64,000 nt of DNA from Actinoplanes couchii (lineage in GTDB: Bacteria; Actinomycetota; Actinomycetes; Mycobacteriales; Micromonosporaceae): positions 114,177 through 178,176 of the forward strand of contig NZ_BOMG01000056.1 of assembly GCF_016862075.1 (NCBI RefSeq), written 5' to 3'. The notes under the pieces are model-generated. The model was given only the letters and a program-made list of their open reading frames with translations. It searched no databases and had not been told where the DNA came from. Numbering within the stretch: position 1 is the first letter of the stretch; each line of letters begins with the position of its first letter. Positions 41,373 to 50,440 of the stretch are shown one piece after another. The translations under genes were made by a program, and so were the position numbers.

Positions 41373-41981
41373 GTGACCGTCAGCCCTCTCCCCTACCCGT
41401 TGCGGTTGACGGGGGATGGCGTCGTCCTGCGGGAGTGGCGCTGGGAGGATCTCGACGACCTGGTCGCGCTGCTGGACGAGCCGGACATCGCCCGCTGGAC
41501 GCTGCGGCCGTCGCCGTTCGACGTGGAGGCGGGGCTGGCCTATCTGCGGCGGGCCCTGCAGGGCCGGGTGAACGGCAGCCGGATCCAGCTCGCGATCACC
41601 GCCGACGGTGGCAAACCACTCGGTGAGGTGCTGTTGTTCGATGTGCGGGCCGACGCGCACGAGGCGGAACTGGGCTATCTGGTCGGCCTGCCCTTTCGCC
41701 GCCGCGGGCTCGCGTCGGCCGCATTGTCGCTGCTCACGACGTTCTCGGTGGACTCGTTGCGGTTGCGCCGGCTGCTGCTGCGGATCGACCGGGGCAATTC
41801 GGCGAGTACGTCGGTGGCGCGCCGCTGCGGTTACCGGCCGGCCGCCGATCCGGTGATCGTCCAGCAGGCCGGACCGTACGGGCCGGTGCACCTGGACACC
41901 TGGGAGTTCGTCGAGGGCCGGCCCGGTCCGCACGACGATCGCCGGAAAAATGTCGCAGCCCGCCGGTACGGTCGGCGGTGA
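41373..41981 (+). CDS. GNAT acetyltransferase, RimJ/RimL type
   Basis: A 202-residue acetyltransferase. It starts with the LRLTGDGVVLREWRWEDLDD strand-helix of the RimJ/RimL group. It has an AELGYLVGLPFRRRGLASAA motif A (acetyl-CoA loop RRRGLA) and NSASTSVARRCGY motif B. Likely substrates are N-terminal amino groups or small molecules. Start is GTG at 41373 with no Shine-Dalgarno; a CACGAT hexamer 6 nt upstream hints at leaderless translation. Confidence 0.85.
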   Translation: MTVSPLPYPLRLTGDGVVLREWRWEDLDDLVALLDEPDIARWTLRPSPFDVEAGLAYLRRALQGRVNGSRIQLAITADGGKPLGEVLLFDVRADAHEAELGYLVGLPFRRRGLASAALSLLTTFSVDSLRLRRLLLRIDRGNSASTSVARRCGYRPAADPVIVQQAGPYGPVHLDTWEFVEGRPGPHDDRRKNVAARRYGRR

Positions 41982-42016
41982 CCGAGAGAGCGGTGACCTG
42001 GAGAGCGGTGACCGGC
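41972..42016. repeat. Short tandem repeat GAGAGCGGTGACC
   Basis: GGCGGTGACC, then GAGAGCGGTGACCTG and GAGAGCGGTGACCGG follow one another around the end of the GNAT gene. This is a 15-bp unit in 2-3 copies. Confidence 0.6.
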
Positions 42017-42032
42017 TGATCGCGAGGTGCAC

Positions 42033-43115
42033 ATGATCGAGGTGAATCGTGAGCGGGTGATGGCCTTCCGCATGGCCGCGCAGGGCCTGTCCGAGCGACG
42101 TGACACCCGCCCCGCCGACCTTCCCCTGCTCGACCTGGGGCTGCAGGAGTATGCGCCGGATTCCACCCGCGTCGCGCTGGCCGCCCGCACCACCGCCGAC
42201 CTGGCCGACGACCGGCTGATCACCGTCTGGGCCGCTCGCGGTGCCCCGCATCTGCACCGCCGCGGCGATCTTCCCGACCTGGTCGCGCAGCTGTGGCCGA
42301 CCGGTGACGAGGACGCCGCGGCCCGGTTGAAGAGCGGCCAGATCCCGGCCGCCCCGGCCCTGGGGACACGGGCGTTCACGGCGACCGCGGAGGCATTCCG
42401 GTCCGTGGTGACCGGGCCGATTCCGAAAGGCGCGGCCAGCACCGCGGTCAGCAGCCGAGTTCCGGTGGAGTTGACGTATGACTGCGCGGCCTGCGGCGCC
42501 CGCCATGTCGCCGGCAACGTCTGGCAACAGGCCGGCCTGGCCGGTGGGGTCGAGGTGCTGGCCCGGGGGCGGGAGTCGTCGCTCGGCCCGATTCCGGACC
42601 CGCCGCCGATCCCGGCCGGTAACGCGGGGATCGACCGGCTGATCGCGACCTATCTGCGATTTCTCGGCCCGGCGGGCCCGGCCGAGGTGGCGAAGTACCT
42701 GGGGACCACGGCCTCGGTGATCAAGAAAGTCTGGCCGGGGGATCTCGTCGAGGTGCGTGTGGACGGCCGCCGCGCGTGGCTCCCCGGGGACGCGGCGGAT
42801 CTCCTGGTCGCCGCGCCGGAACCGCGCGGGGTGCGCCTGCTCCCGGCGATGGATCCGCTGCTCCAGGCTCGTGACCGGGATCTGCTGGTGCCGCAGAAGG
42901 CGTACCAGAAGATGGTCTGGAAGATCCTCGGCAACCCGGGTGTGGTGCTGCTGGACGGCGAGATCGCCGGGATCTGGCGGGCCGCGCTGAAGAAGAAGCA
43001 GGTCGATCTGACGGTCACCCCGTTCACCACGCTGCCGACCGCACGCCTCCAGGAGGAGGCGGCCGAGGTCGCACGGGCCCGGCAGGCAACCTTTTCGGTG
43101 GTGCAGACCACCTAG
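42033..43115 (+). CDS. Winged-helix DNA-binding domain protein (HTH_42/AlkZ-like)
   Basis: A 360-residue protein of the HTH_42 superfamily, which includes AlkZ-type DNA glycosylases and related proteins of unknown role. It begins with ERVMAFRMAAQGLSER, has the GAPHLHRRGDLPDLV segment in the middle, CAACGARH (possible zinc ligands) and DGRRAWLPGD near the end, and closes with a typical LDGEIAGIWR strand. The glycosylase QxQ motif is not evident, so the activity is open. ATG 42033 is chosen because GAGG lies 5 nt upstream; GTG 42027 is the alternative. Confidence 0.75.
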   Translation: MIEVNRERVMAFRMAAQGLSERRDTRPADLPLLDLGLQEYAPDSTRVALAARTTADLADDRLITVWAARGAPHLHRRGDLPDLVAQLWPTGDEDAAARLKSGQIPAAPALGTRAFTATAEAFRSVVTGPIPKGAASTAVSSRVPVELTYDCAACGARHVAGNVWQQAGLAGGVEVLARGRESSLGPIPDPPPIPAGNAGIDRLIATYLRFLGPAGPAEVAKYLGTTASVIKKVWPGDLVEVRVDGRRAWLPGDAADLLVAAPEPRGVRLLPAMDPLLQARDRDLLVPQKAYQKMVWKILGNPGVVLLDGEIAGIWRAALKKKQVDLTVTPFTTLPTARLQEEAAEVARARQATFSVVQTT

Positions 43116-43145
43116 GGGTGTCCGTAACAGCTCTCCTAGGTGGTC
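43106..43145 (+). promoter_or_regulatory. Inverted repeat masking the Shine-Dalgarno of the lyase gene
   Basis: GACCACCTAGG (43106-43116) is perfectly complementary to CCTAGGTGGTC (43135-43145), with an 18-nt loop. The right arm contains the AGGTGG ribosome-binding site and ends 2 nt before the ATG at 43148; the left arm contains the stop codon of the preceding gene. Folding would block translation of the lyase. Confidence 0.65.
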
Positions 43146-43147
43146 AC

Positions 43148-44761
43148 ATGTCACGCAAAAGCCGTAAAGCCCTGGCAGCCGGCCTCGCCTCGACGGCGGT
43201 CCTGGCCGGGGCCGGTCTGCTGGGGATCGGCCAGCCCTGGGCGAACGCCGCCGCGAACATCAGCTTCGACACCGGCACCGGCCTGGCGTTCACGATCAAC
43301 GGCGACAACGGCAACATGACGTCGCTGAAGCACAACGGCACCGAGATGACCGCGCCCGGTTTCGCCGCCGGCCAGTTCGAGTCCGGCTTCTCGTCGGCGA
43401 CGGTGACCAGCAAGACCTTCAACAACGGCAGTTCGATCCTGGTGAGCGTGGCGAGCGCGTCGACCGGGGTGACGCAGTACTACTTCGCCCGGAAGAACGA
43501 CAACACGGTCTACCTGGCGACCAATGTCAGCAAGGCGCTGAACCCGGGTGAGGCCCGGTTCATCGCCCGGCTCAAGCCGTCGCTGCTGACCACGTCACCG
43601 GCCGCAGCGAAGACCGGCGGGTTCACCACCACGGTCGAGGGCTCGGACGTCTTCGCCAACTCGGCGGGGCGTACCGCGTCGAAGTTCTACAGCTCACAGC
43701 GGCTGATCACGCAGCAGCCGTTCGGTGCGAGCGGCACCGGGCACGGCGCGTTCATCCTCCCGGCGTACACCGACATGACCTCGGGCGGCCCGTTCTTCCG
43801 GGACATCGAGGTCAACGACACCGGCGCCGCCGTCAACATCACGCACTACATGTTCAGCGGCCACCAGCAGACCGAGGCGCTGCGGCTGGGCCTGCACGGG
43901 CCGTACGCCCTCTCGCTCACCGACGGTTCCGCTCCGACCGCCCGCAGCATGGACTTCCTGGCCCAGTTCATCCCCGGGATGCTGTCGAACGCGCAGCGCG
44001 GCGGGGTCAGCGGCACCGCCTCCGGCACCTGGAACGGGCTCAAGGCGACCGTCGCGCTGGCCGGCCCGAACGGGCAGTACTGGGGCCAGGTCAAGAGCGG
44101 TCAGTTCGTGATCGGCCACGTCAAGCCGGGCACGTACACCGCGACGCTGTACACCGGTGAGCTGGCGGTCGGCGCCACCAGATCGATCACTGTGACCGCC
44201 GGTTCGACGGGCACCCTGGCGATGACCGGAAGTGTTCCCGCCGCCGGTACGCTCTTCCAGCTCGGCACGTTCGACGGCACCCCGGCCGGCTTCCTGAACG
44301 CCGACCGGATCGAGACGATGCACCCGTCGGACTCCCGGATGTCGGCGTGGAAAGCGGCCGGCTACAGCGTCGCGGACGGCGCCGCGAAGTTCCCGATGGC
44401 CGCGTTCAAATCGGTCAACTCCCCCGCGGCCCTGAACTTCGCCCTGTCCTCGGTCCCGGCGAACGGCGTCAAGCTGCGCATCGCCACCACCTCGACCTTC
44501 GCCGGCGGCCGCCCCGCCGTCGCGATCGGCGGTTACACGTCACCGGCGTCGGCGTCGCCCACCCCGGTGAACCTGAACTCCCGCAACGTCACCCGAGGCA
44601 CGTGGCGCGGCATCAACACCACCTACACGTATTCGATCCCGGCGAGCGCGTTGAAGACCGGCACCAACACCTTGTCCATCTCCGTGGTGAGCGGCAGCAG
44701 CGGCGAGACCTTCCTCAGCCCCAACTTCATCTTCGACGCCCTGGCCCTCGACCCCGCCTGA
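43148..44761 (+). CDS. Secreted rhamnogalacturonan lyase-like protein (PL4 family)
   Basis: A 537-residue exported pectin-degrading enzyme. The signal peptide is twin-basic then hydrophobic, ending ANAAANISF. The N-terminal domain (about 33-280) has FTINGDNGNMTSLKHNGTE, typical of family PL4 catalytic domains. An fn3-like middle domain (about 285-365: SGTASGTWNGLKATVALAG, GHVKPGTYTATLY) and a CBM-like C-terminal domain (from about 370: FQLGTFDGTPAGFLNADR) follow. PL4 cuts rhamnogalacturonan-I backbones. Its ribosome-binding site lies in an inverted repeat. Confidence 0.87.
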   Translation: MSRKSRKALAAGLASTAVLAGAGLLGIGQPWANAAANISFDTGTGLAFTINGDNGNMTSLKHNGTEMTAPGFAAGQFESGFSSATVTSKTFNNGSSILVSVASASTGVTQYYFARKNDNTVYLATNVSKALNPGEARFIARLKPSLLTTSPAAAKTGGFTTTVEGSDVFANSAGRTASKFYSSQRLITQQPFGASGTGHGAFILPAYTDMTSGGPFFRDIEVNDTGAAVNITHYMFSGHQQTEALRLGLHGPYALSLTDGSAPTARSMDFLAQFIPGMLSNAQRGGVSGTASGTWNGLKATVALAGPNGQYWGQVKSGQFVIGHVKPGTYTATLYTGELAVGATRSITVTAGSTGTLAMTGSVPAAGTLFQLGTFDGTPAGFLNADRIETMHPSDSRMSAWKAAGYSVADGAAKFPMAAFKSVNSPAALNFALSSVPANGVKLRIATTSTFAGGRPAVAIGGYTSPASASPTPVNLNSRNVTRGTWRGINTTYTYSIPASALKTGTNTLSISVVSGSSGETFLSPNFIFDALALDPA

Positions 44762-44803
44762 CCCGCCTCGGTGGAACCCGGGTGGCGAAGCGAAAGGTGT
44801 GGA

Positions 44804-45019
44804 TCAGAGGTCGAACTCGCCGTCGCCGACGCCTCCGGTGAAGGCTTCCCATTCGGCCCGGGTGAAGAAGAGGACCGTGCCCGGGTCGCTGGAGTTTCGC
44901 ATCGCGGCGCCGCCGTCGGCGAGCCGGCAGATCTCCACGTGTTCCATGCCGGATCCGTCGGCCCGCAGCCATTGTGCGGTCGCTGGATCGAATGTGTCCG
45001 CATAGGACTTCTCTGCCAT
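44804..45019 (-). CDS. DUF397 domain protein
   Basis: A 71-residue actinobacterial DUF397 protein, with a VEICRLADGGAAMRNSSDP string and TRAEWEAFTGGV end matching the family (VEVA...VRDSKDP...EWxAF). Such genes usually sit beside XRE-type regulators as small partners; none is visible here, so it is an orphan. The ATG at 45019 has GGGGGT upstream. A terminator hairpin lies just upstream. Confidence 0.8.
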   Translation of the reverse strand: MAEKSYADTFDPATAQWLRADGSGMEHVEICRLADGGAAMRNSSDPGTVLFFTRAEWEAFTGGVGDGEFDL

Positions 45020-45047
45020 TCTGGCCACCCCCTGCCACCAAGGTAGA

Positions 45048-45074
45048 CGGCCTCCCCCGTGCTGGGGGAGGCCG
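45048..45074 (-). terminator. Terminator after the secreted beta-propeller-like gene
   Basis: CGGCCTCCCCC (45048-45058) pairs with GGGGGAGGCCG (45064-45074), loop GTGCT. It lies 53 nt past the stop of the gene ending at 45128 on the minus strand. Confidence 0.75.
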
Positions 45075-45127
45075 CGAACAGGCGACGGGCAACTGCCATC
45101 CTGCAGGTCGTCAGCCCTGTACAACCG

Positions 45128-47137
45128 TCATTTCGTATAGGTGAAGTAGCTCCACGAGCCGGCCGTGTCGGTGTTGCGACTGTCGCCCGACTTGCCGGGC
45201 ACGTACTCGGCCCGTACCCGGAACTTCTTGCCGACCTTGGCTCCGGTGACGAACGTGAAGGACGCCTTTCCGGCGCTGCTGAGTTTGGTGTACCGGGCCG
45301 ACCACAGCTTCCATTCCCCGCCCGACCACACCTGGATCGTGGTGCGGACCTTCCGGCCGGGATTCGCCGTCATGGTCTGGGTGATCAGCGGGTTCTTCGA
45401 CTTCCGGAAGTACCGATAGGTGGTCTTGCCGATCTTCGCGGTCTTGTGGTGCCGGCTGAGTTTGGTGCTCGCCGCGACCTTCGTCGGCAGCGTGGAGGTG
45501 AACGTGACCGGGGTGGACCAGGTGTCTCCGGCGAAGCGGGCGGAGACCACCGTGGTGCGGGTCAGCCGCAGCTTCGCGCTGATCCGACCCTTGCCGTCGA
45601 CGGCGCCCTTCTTCAGCAGGCGGGCCGGCTGATCGCTGCCGTAGGGGTCGGCCCAGAGTTCGACGATCCGGTTCTGGTACGTCGGACCGAGAGTCGCCAC
45701 GACGTCAATGGTCGTCCCGTAGGCGTACTCCGTGAAGTCGTACTCCTCCGGCAGTTCGAGTTGGGTCTCGTTCCGGGGCACATGCACCGTGTATTCGCCG
45801 GTGGCCGCCATCCACCGCCCGTATCTGGCGAAGTCGAACCGGTACCTGACGTCCCCACCGACCGGCGGGATGTCGGTGACGGAGATTTGACCGCGGCTGT
45901 CGGTCTTCCAGATCCCCAGCGACCTGCCCTTGGGGGATGCCGTGTCGAACCGGGTGACGGTGATGTCCGAGCCGGTGGGGACGTAGCCTTCGTTCGCGGC
46001 GAAGAAGGGGTTGATCGTGACGGGCTCCCCGCGCCGGGCGGTGTCCCCCGATCCTCCGCTGTAGTTGACGCGCACGACCCGGTCCGGGATCTCGCTGTCC
46101 GGGTCGTTCAGGGTGAAGAACCGGAACCGGGAGGGGGTGCCGCCCAGCCGCATCTCCTCACCGGCCACCGCGAAGATGTGGGTACCACCGGGCTGCCAGG
46201 CGAGACCCCGGGCGGCGAGCGCCCAGTCGCCCAGTTCGAAGAGCTGTTCGTACCCCGCCCACCCGGCGCCCGCCCGGGCCGGGTAGATCCACACCCGGTC
46301 GCCCACGCCGATCGTGTACCGGCCGTCGGCGGCGGTGTCCACGGCGTTGTAATCGGCGGAGGAGGAGTCCAGGAGGGGCACGGCCGTGTCACCGGGAACG
46401 GCGAGCCGCACCGGGTAGCGCCCGGCGGTGAGGAACTGTGTCCCGTCAGCGGTCATCGCCCCGTCTTCGCCGCTGACGAAGTTCGACCCGCGGGCCTTCA
46501 GCTCCGGCACTCCGGAGGAGACGTCGAAGACCGCCAGCGGGGTGTTGTTCAGGAGGCCCGTCACTCCCAGCAGCCCGGGATTCGCCGGGTTGGCATAGAT
46601 GTCCGGCAACCTGTCGAGGTGGATGCCGTCCGCCGATTCGTCGCGTTCGGTGATCACGTCGGTCGCCGGGTCGAGGGCGGCCAGGTTGCCGTTGGCCGAG
46701 TCGTGGGTCGCGTCGGCGAAACTGAACCAGATCTTGTCGCCGACCGGCGCGACCGAGGTCGGCCAGCGGTCCGCGCCGACCGGGTGCCGGTCGGCGACGG
46801 TGACCGGCCCGGTGGCGATGGAGACGATCTCGTGTTCGCCGTACAGCGCGGCGTAGACCCGGCTGGAGTCGGCGGAGATCGCCAGCCTCCGGACCCCGGC
46901 CAGACCGCTGATCCGGCCGACCTGCTTGCCCCGGTAGTCGGTCGCCACGACCGCTCCGGCTTTCGGATCGCTGATGAAGACCCGCTTGCGCACCGGGTCG
47001 ACGACGATGTCCCCGAACGACCCGATGGAGAGATCGGTGAAGGTGTCGGCGGATGCCGGGCCGGCGGCGGTGCCGACCACCGCAGCGGTCGCTCCGATCA
47101 GGACCGACGCCGCGAAAACGGATCGCAGGATGCGCAT
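45128..47137 (-). CDS. Secreted beta-propeller-like protein with Ig-type C-terminal repeats
   Basis: A 669-residue exported protein. The signal peptide is about 1-33 (ending ASA). Residues about 40-340 contain blade-like repeats (FGDIVVDPVRKRVFISDP, VRRLAISADSSRVYAALYG), as in YVTN-type propellers. After that come several beta-sandwich domains (about 345-540) and a C-terminal W/Y-rich region (VQVWSGGEWKLWSARYTK) often found in actinobacterial wall proteins. Function is unknown; surface adhesion or sensing is possible. The ATG at 47137 has TACGAT 7 nt upstream and no Shine-Dalgarno, so it is probably leaderless. Confidence 0.7.
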   Translation of the reverse strand: MRILRSVFAASVLIGATAAVVGTAAGPASADTFTDLSIGSFGDIVVDPVRKRVFISDPKAGAVVATDYRGKQVGRISGLAGVRRLAISADSSRVYAALYGEHEIVSIATGPVTVADRHPVGADRWPTSVAPVGDKIWFSFADATHDSANGNLAALDPATDVITERDESADGIHLDRLPDIYANPANPGLLGVTGLLNNTPLAVFDVSSGVPELKARGSNFVSGEDGAMTADGTQFLTAGRYPVRLAVPGDTAVPLLDSSSADYNAVDTAADGRYTIGVGDRVWIYPARAGAGWAGYEQLFELGDWALAARGLAWQPGGTHIFAVAGEEMRLGGTPSRFRFFTLNDPDSEIPDRVVRVNYSGGSGDTARRGEPVTINPFFAANEGYVPTGSDITVTRFDTASPKGRSLGIWKTDSRGQISVTDIPPVGGDVRYRFDFARYGRWMAATGEYTVHVPRNETQLELPEEYDFTEYAYGTTIDVVATLGPTYQNRIVELWADPYGSDQPARLLKKGAVDGKGRISAKLRLTRTTVVSARFAGDTWSTPVTFTSTLPTKVAASTKLSRHHKTAKIGKTTYRYFRKSKNPLITQTMTANPGRKVRTTIQVWSGGEWKLWSARYTKLSSAGKASFTFVTGAKVGKKFRVRAEYVPGKSGDSRNTDTAGSWSYFTYTK

Positions 47138-47144
47138 GCGCAAG

Positions 47145-47150
47145 ATCGTA
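47145..47150 (-). promoter_or_regulatory. -10 hexamer TACGAT for a leaderless transcript
   Basis: TACGAT on the minus strand is 7 nt before the ATG at 47137, matching the spacing at the aro leader peptide. Confidence 0.45.
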
Positions 47151-47295
47151 AATGCGGATCGACCGCAGCGGATCCTCCGAATGGACGGCACCGTAACGAC
47201 GTGTCCGATCGGACGATGACCTTGAATGCTGAGGGATGACTGGGAGATTGCTGGGGTAAGCCCGTGAGCGACATCACGGCAAGGGAGGTGCGTCC

Positions 47296-48768
47296 ATGGC
47301 GCATGATCTCGATTCCACGGGGACCATCCGCAGTCTGATTCCCGCCCGCATCGACCGGCTGAGCTGGTCTCCGTTCCACACCCGGATCGTCATGGCCCTG
47401 GGCACCGCGTGGGTCCTGGACGGCCTGGAGATCACCGTGGCCAGTTCGCTCGGCCCGGTTCTGTCCGAACAGGAGACCCTCGCCCTCAGCAGTGCCCAGG
47501 TTGGCCTGATCGCGACGGTCTACCTGCTCGGCCAGGTCTTCGGGGCGCTGTTCTTCGGTCGGCTCTCGGACGCGCTCGGCCGGCGCAACCTGTTCATCGT
47601 CACGCTGGCCGTCTACCTGACCGGTAACGCGCTCACCGCCCTGACCTGGGGCAACGGTGTGGCAGCACTGGTCTTCCTGTATCTCACCCGGTTCATCGCC
47701 GGAGCCGGTATCGGTGGCGAATACGCCGCGATCAACTCCGCGATCGACGAGATGATGCCGGCGAAATATCGCGGCCGGGTCGACATCGGGGTCAACGGCA
47801 CCTACTGGGGCGGTGCCATCATCGGCACCCTGGGCACGTACATCCTGCTCAACAACGTGGAACTGGACTGGGCGTGGCGGATCGGCTTCCTGCTCGGCCC
47901 GATCATCGGCCTGGCGATCTGGGGTCTGCGCCGGCACCTGCCGGAGAGTCCGCGCTGGCTGGTCATGCACGGCCGGGAGGACGAGGCCGAGGAGAACATC
48001 GCCCGGATCGAACGGGCCGTCGAGGCGTCCGGGCAGACCCTCGCGCCGCTGGACGAGTCGAAGGCGATCGACATCCGGCCGACGAAGGCGCACGGTTACC
48101 TGTCGCTGCTGCGGGTGCTGTTCCGGGTGTACCCGGCCCGGTCGACGCTCGGCGCCACCCTGATGATCACGCAGTCGTTCCTCTACAACGCGATCTTCTT
48201 CACCTACACGCTGGTGCTGACCACGTTCTACGGCGTGGACGAGAAGGCGGCGCCGCTCTACATGGTGGCGTTCGCGGCCGGGAACCTGATCGGGCCGCTG
48301 ACCATCGGGCGGCTCTTCGACACCATCGGGCGCCGCAAGATGATCTCAGGAACGTACCTGATCAGCGGTGTTCTGCTGGCGATCACCGCGGTCCTCTTCA
48401 ACGCGGGCGCGCTGAACGCGATCACCCAGACGATCGCGTGGAGCGTCATCTTCTTCTTCGCGTCGGCGGGCGCCAGTTCGGCGTACCTGACGGTCAGTGA
48501 GATCTTCCCGCTGGAGATCCGCGCCCAGGCGATCGCGGTGTTCTTCGCGATCGCCCAGTGCTTCGGCGCGATCGGCCCGGTCTTCTACGGCGCCCTCATC
48601 GGCGAGGGCGAGGATCCGGGCCGGCTGTTCCTGGGTTTCCTGATCGGTGCGGGTGTGATGGCGATCGGTGGTCTCGTCGAGGCCTTCATCGGCATCGACG
48701 CCGAGGGAAAGTCCCTGGAGGACGTCGCCACGCCACTGTCCGCGGTCTCCGCGTCGCAGCGCGACTAG
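47296..48768 (+). CDS. MFS transporter, sugar porter/metabolite:H+ symporter type
   Basis: A 490-residue permease with 12 predicted helices. The signature loop 2-3 motif is GRLSDALGRRNLF, and RFIAGAGIGGEYAA matches helix 5 of the sugar-porter/SP and AAHS groups. The loop PESPRWLVMHGREDEAEENI follows helix 6, and GRLFDTIGRRKM is the repeated loop 8-9 motif. Substrate unknown. GGGAGGTG precedes the ATG. It is convergent with a LuxR-type gene, overlapping by 4 bp at the stops. Confidence 0.9.
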   Translation: MAHDLDSTGTIRSLIPARIDRLSWSPFHTRIVMALGTAWVLDGLEITVASSLGPVLSEQETLALSSAQVGLIATVYLLGQVFGALFFGRLSDALGRRNLFIVTLAVYLTGNALTALTWGNGVAALVFLYLTRFIAGAGIGGEYAAINSAIDEMMPAKYRGRVDIGVNGTYWGGAIIGTLGTYILLNNVELDWAWRIGFLLGPIIGLAIWGLRRHLPESPRWLVMHGREDEAEENIARIERAVEASGQTLAPLDESKAIDIRPTKAHGYLSLLRVLFRVYPARSTLGATLMITQSFLYNAIFFTYTLVLTTFYGVDEKAAPLYMVAFAAGNLIGPLTIGRLFDTIGRRKMISGTYLISGVLLAITAVLFNAGALNAITQTIAWSVIFFFASAGASSAYLTVSEIFPLEIRAQAIAVFFAIAQCFGAIGPVFYGALIGEGEDPGRLFLGFLIGAGVMAIGGLVEAFIGIDAEGKSLEDVATPLSAVSASQRD

Positions 48769-49370
48769 ACGATGCCGGCACTTCCGGCCAGGGCGGCTGC
48801 TTCGGTACGACTGGAGACGTGCAGTTTCCGGAGCAGCGCCGCGGTCAGCCGTTTGACGGTCCGGTCCGACACGTGCAGCAGTCCGGCTATGTCGCTCGTC
48901 GACGAGCCGGTGGCGATCAGCCGCAGCAGCCGGCGATCGTGCTCGTCGAGGTGGGCGGTCGCCGGGCTGCCGGCCTGCGGCCCGGCCCGCTCCACCAGCG
49001 AGGAGAGCAGCGCGACCGGCACGACCGCCCAGCCCTCCAGGGCGGCGAGCAGGGGCGCGGTCGCGTCCTCACCGCGGGGCAGCACCGCGGAGGCGCCGGC
49101 CCGCAGCGCCTCGATCGTGGTGTTCGGGTCGTCGCCGCCGATGGCGAGGATCCGGGCGTGCGGGGCGGCCGCGCGGGCCGCGGAGACGGCCGGCAGACCG
49201 GTGGGCGCCTCCAGGTCGACCAGGACCACATCGGGCGAGTTCAACTCCGCGCCGCCATCCGCCCCGGTCACGGTGACCCGGCCGCCCGTCGCTTCGGGCA
49301 GAGACTGTTGCAGGCCACGCACGAGTGAGGCGTGGCCCGAGACGACGACGATGCTGATCCCGTTCCGCAT
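48765..49370 (-). CDS. LuxR-family transcriptional regulator with receiver-like domain
   Basis: A 201-residue regulator. The N-terminal 120 residues look like a degenerate receiver: hydrophobic strands, VVLVDLE in place of the phospho-acceptor strand, but no DD pair after strand 1. The C-terminal LuxR helix-turn-helix reads LLRLIATGSSTSDIAGLLHV then SDRTVKRLTAALLRKL. Control by phosphorylation is doubtful. ATG 49370 is chosen; 49403 is possible but its GAGG is too close to the codon. It follows the epimerase gene on the same strand (67-bp gap). Confidence 0.78.
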   Translation of the reverse strand: MRNGISIVVVSGHASLVRGLQQSLPEATGGRVTVTGADGGAELNSPDVVLVDLEAPTGLPAVSAARAAAPHARILAIGGDDPNTTIEALRAGASAVLPRGEDATAPLLAALEGWAVVPVALLSSLVERAGPQAGSPATAHLDEHDRRLLRLIATGSSTSDIAGLLHVSDRTVKRLTAALLRKLHVSSRTEAAALAGSAGIV

Positions 49371-49437
49371 GAGGGCCCGAATGCCCCGCTGACGGCGGAT
49401 CATGCCTCGAGTTTGCGGATGTGGCGAAAACCCTGCC

Positions 49438-50337
49438 TCAGCGGGGGTTGGCGGCCACAAAACCGGCGATGTACTCGTCCAGCCGGTTCTGCGGGCTCCA
49501 GCCGAGGCTGCTCGCCTTGGTGATGTCGGCCTGGCCGCGGACCCGCTCGCCCCGGCGCTCCGGGATCAGCGTGAACCCGGTGCCGAACATGCCCGCCACC
49601 TCGGCCATCGGCCACTCCGAGCCGGTGCCGAGCAGGTAGCCGTCGCCGGTGCCGCTGCGGGCGACCAGGACCAGGCCACGGACGATGTCGTCGATGTGGG
49701 TGAAGTCCCGCGTCTGGGTGCCCGGGGAGACCACGGTCAGCGGCTCGCCGTTCAGGTACTGCCGCTCGAAGATGCCGATCACGGTGGCGTACTTGCCCTG
49801 GCTGATCTGGCCCGGCCCGTACACGTTGTAGAAGTAGGTGATCGCGTAGTCCAGCCCGAACCAGTTCGAGTAGTTCTTGATGTACTCGATGTTCTTGGCC
49901 TTGGTCCACGCGTACGGATTGAGGTTCTCGTCCTCACCGTCGTTGCCGAACTTGGAGCTGGACCCGGCGTAGATCAGTTTCGCCCCGTGGCCGGCCGTGA
50001 ACTTGACGACCTCCTTGGTGCCCAGGAGGTTGAAGTCCCAGGTCAGGTCGTGGTCCTCGAACGACTGCGGAATCCGCGAGTACTCACCCAGGTGGAAGAC
50101 CATCTCGGGCGCCGGGAAGCCCCGGTCGGCCCAGATCTTGGCGATGTCGGCGGTCGAGCCGTCGACGTAGCTGACCCGCGGATCGTTGACGTGGTTCTCC
50201 GGGGTGCCGGTGAAGTAGTTGTCCAGCGAGATCACGGTGGCGTCGGGGAAGTCGTTCAGCAGCGACCTGATCAAGGAGCTACCGACAAATCCGGCACCAC
50301 CGGTGACCAACAGTGTTCGGCTCAACGTACGTCCCAT
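49438..50337 (-). CDS. NAD-dependent epimerase/dehydratase (extended SDR)
   Basis: A 299-residue nucleotide-sugar enzyme. TGGAGFVGSSLIRSLL at the N-terminus binds NAD, and the catalytic YAWTK provides Tyr and Lys. NVYGPGQ and TRDFTHIDD match GalE/UDP-glucose 4-epimerase relatives. The GEYSRIPQS string replaces the usual HLAA region, as in UDP-glucose-epimerase-like enzymes of unknown product. The ATG at 50337 gives a clean N-terminus; upstream codons are not protein-like. Confidence 0.86.
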   Translation of the reverse strand: MGRTLSRTLLVTGGAGFVGSSLIRSLLNDFPDATVISLDNYFTGTPENHVNDPRVSYVDGSTADIAKIWADRGFPAPEMVFHLGEYSRIPQSFEDHDLTWDFNLLGTKEVVKFTAGHGAKLIYAGSSSKFGNDGEDENLNPYAWTKAKNIEYIKNYSNWFGLDYAITYFYNVYGPGQISQGKYATVIGIFERQYLNGEPLTVVSPGTQTRDFTHIDDIVRGLVLVARSGTGDGYLLGTGSEWPMAEVAGMFGTGFTLIPERRGERVRGQADITKASSLGWSPQNRLDEYIAGFVAANPR

Positions 50338-50440
50338 CTCTGGCAGTCCTGCAGCGCCGCCCAGGCTACCTGTGCGGTACACCCGAAAACCAACCGCTCG
50401 TACGGGTACCCCGTGGCGACACTCTGTGGTCGCCACCGGC

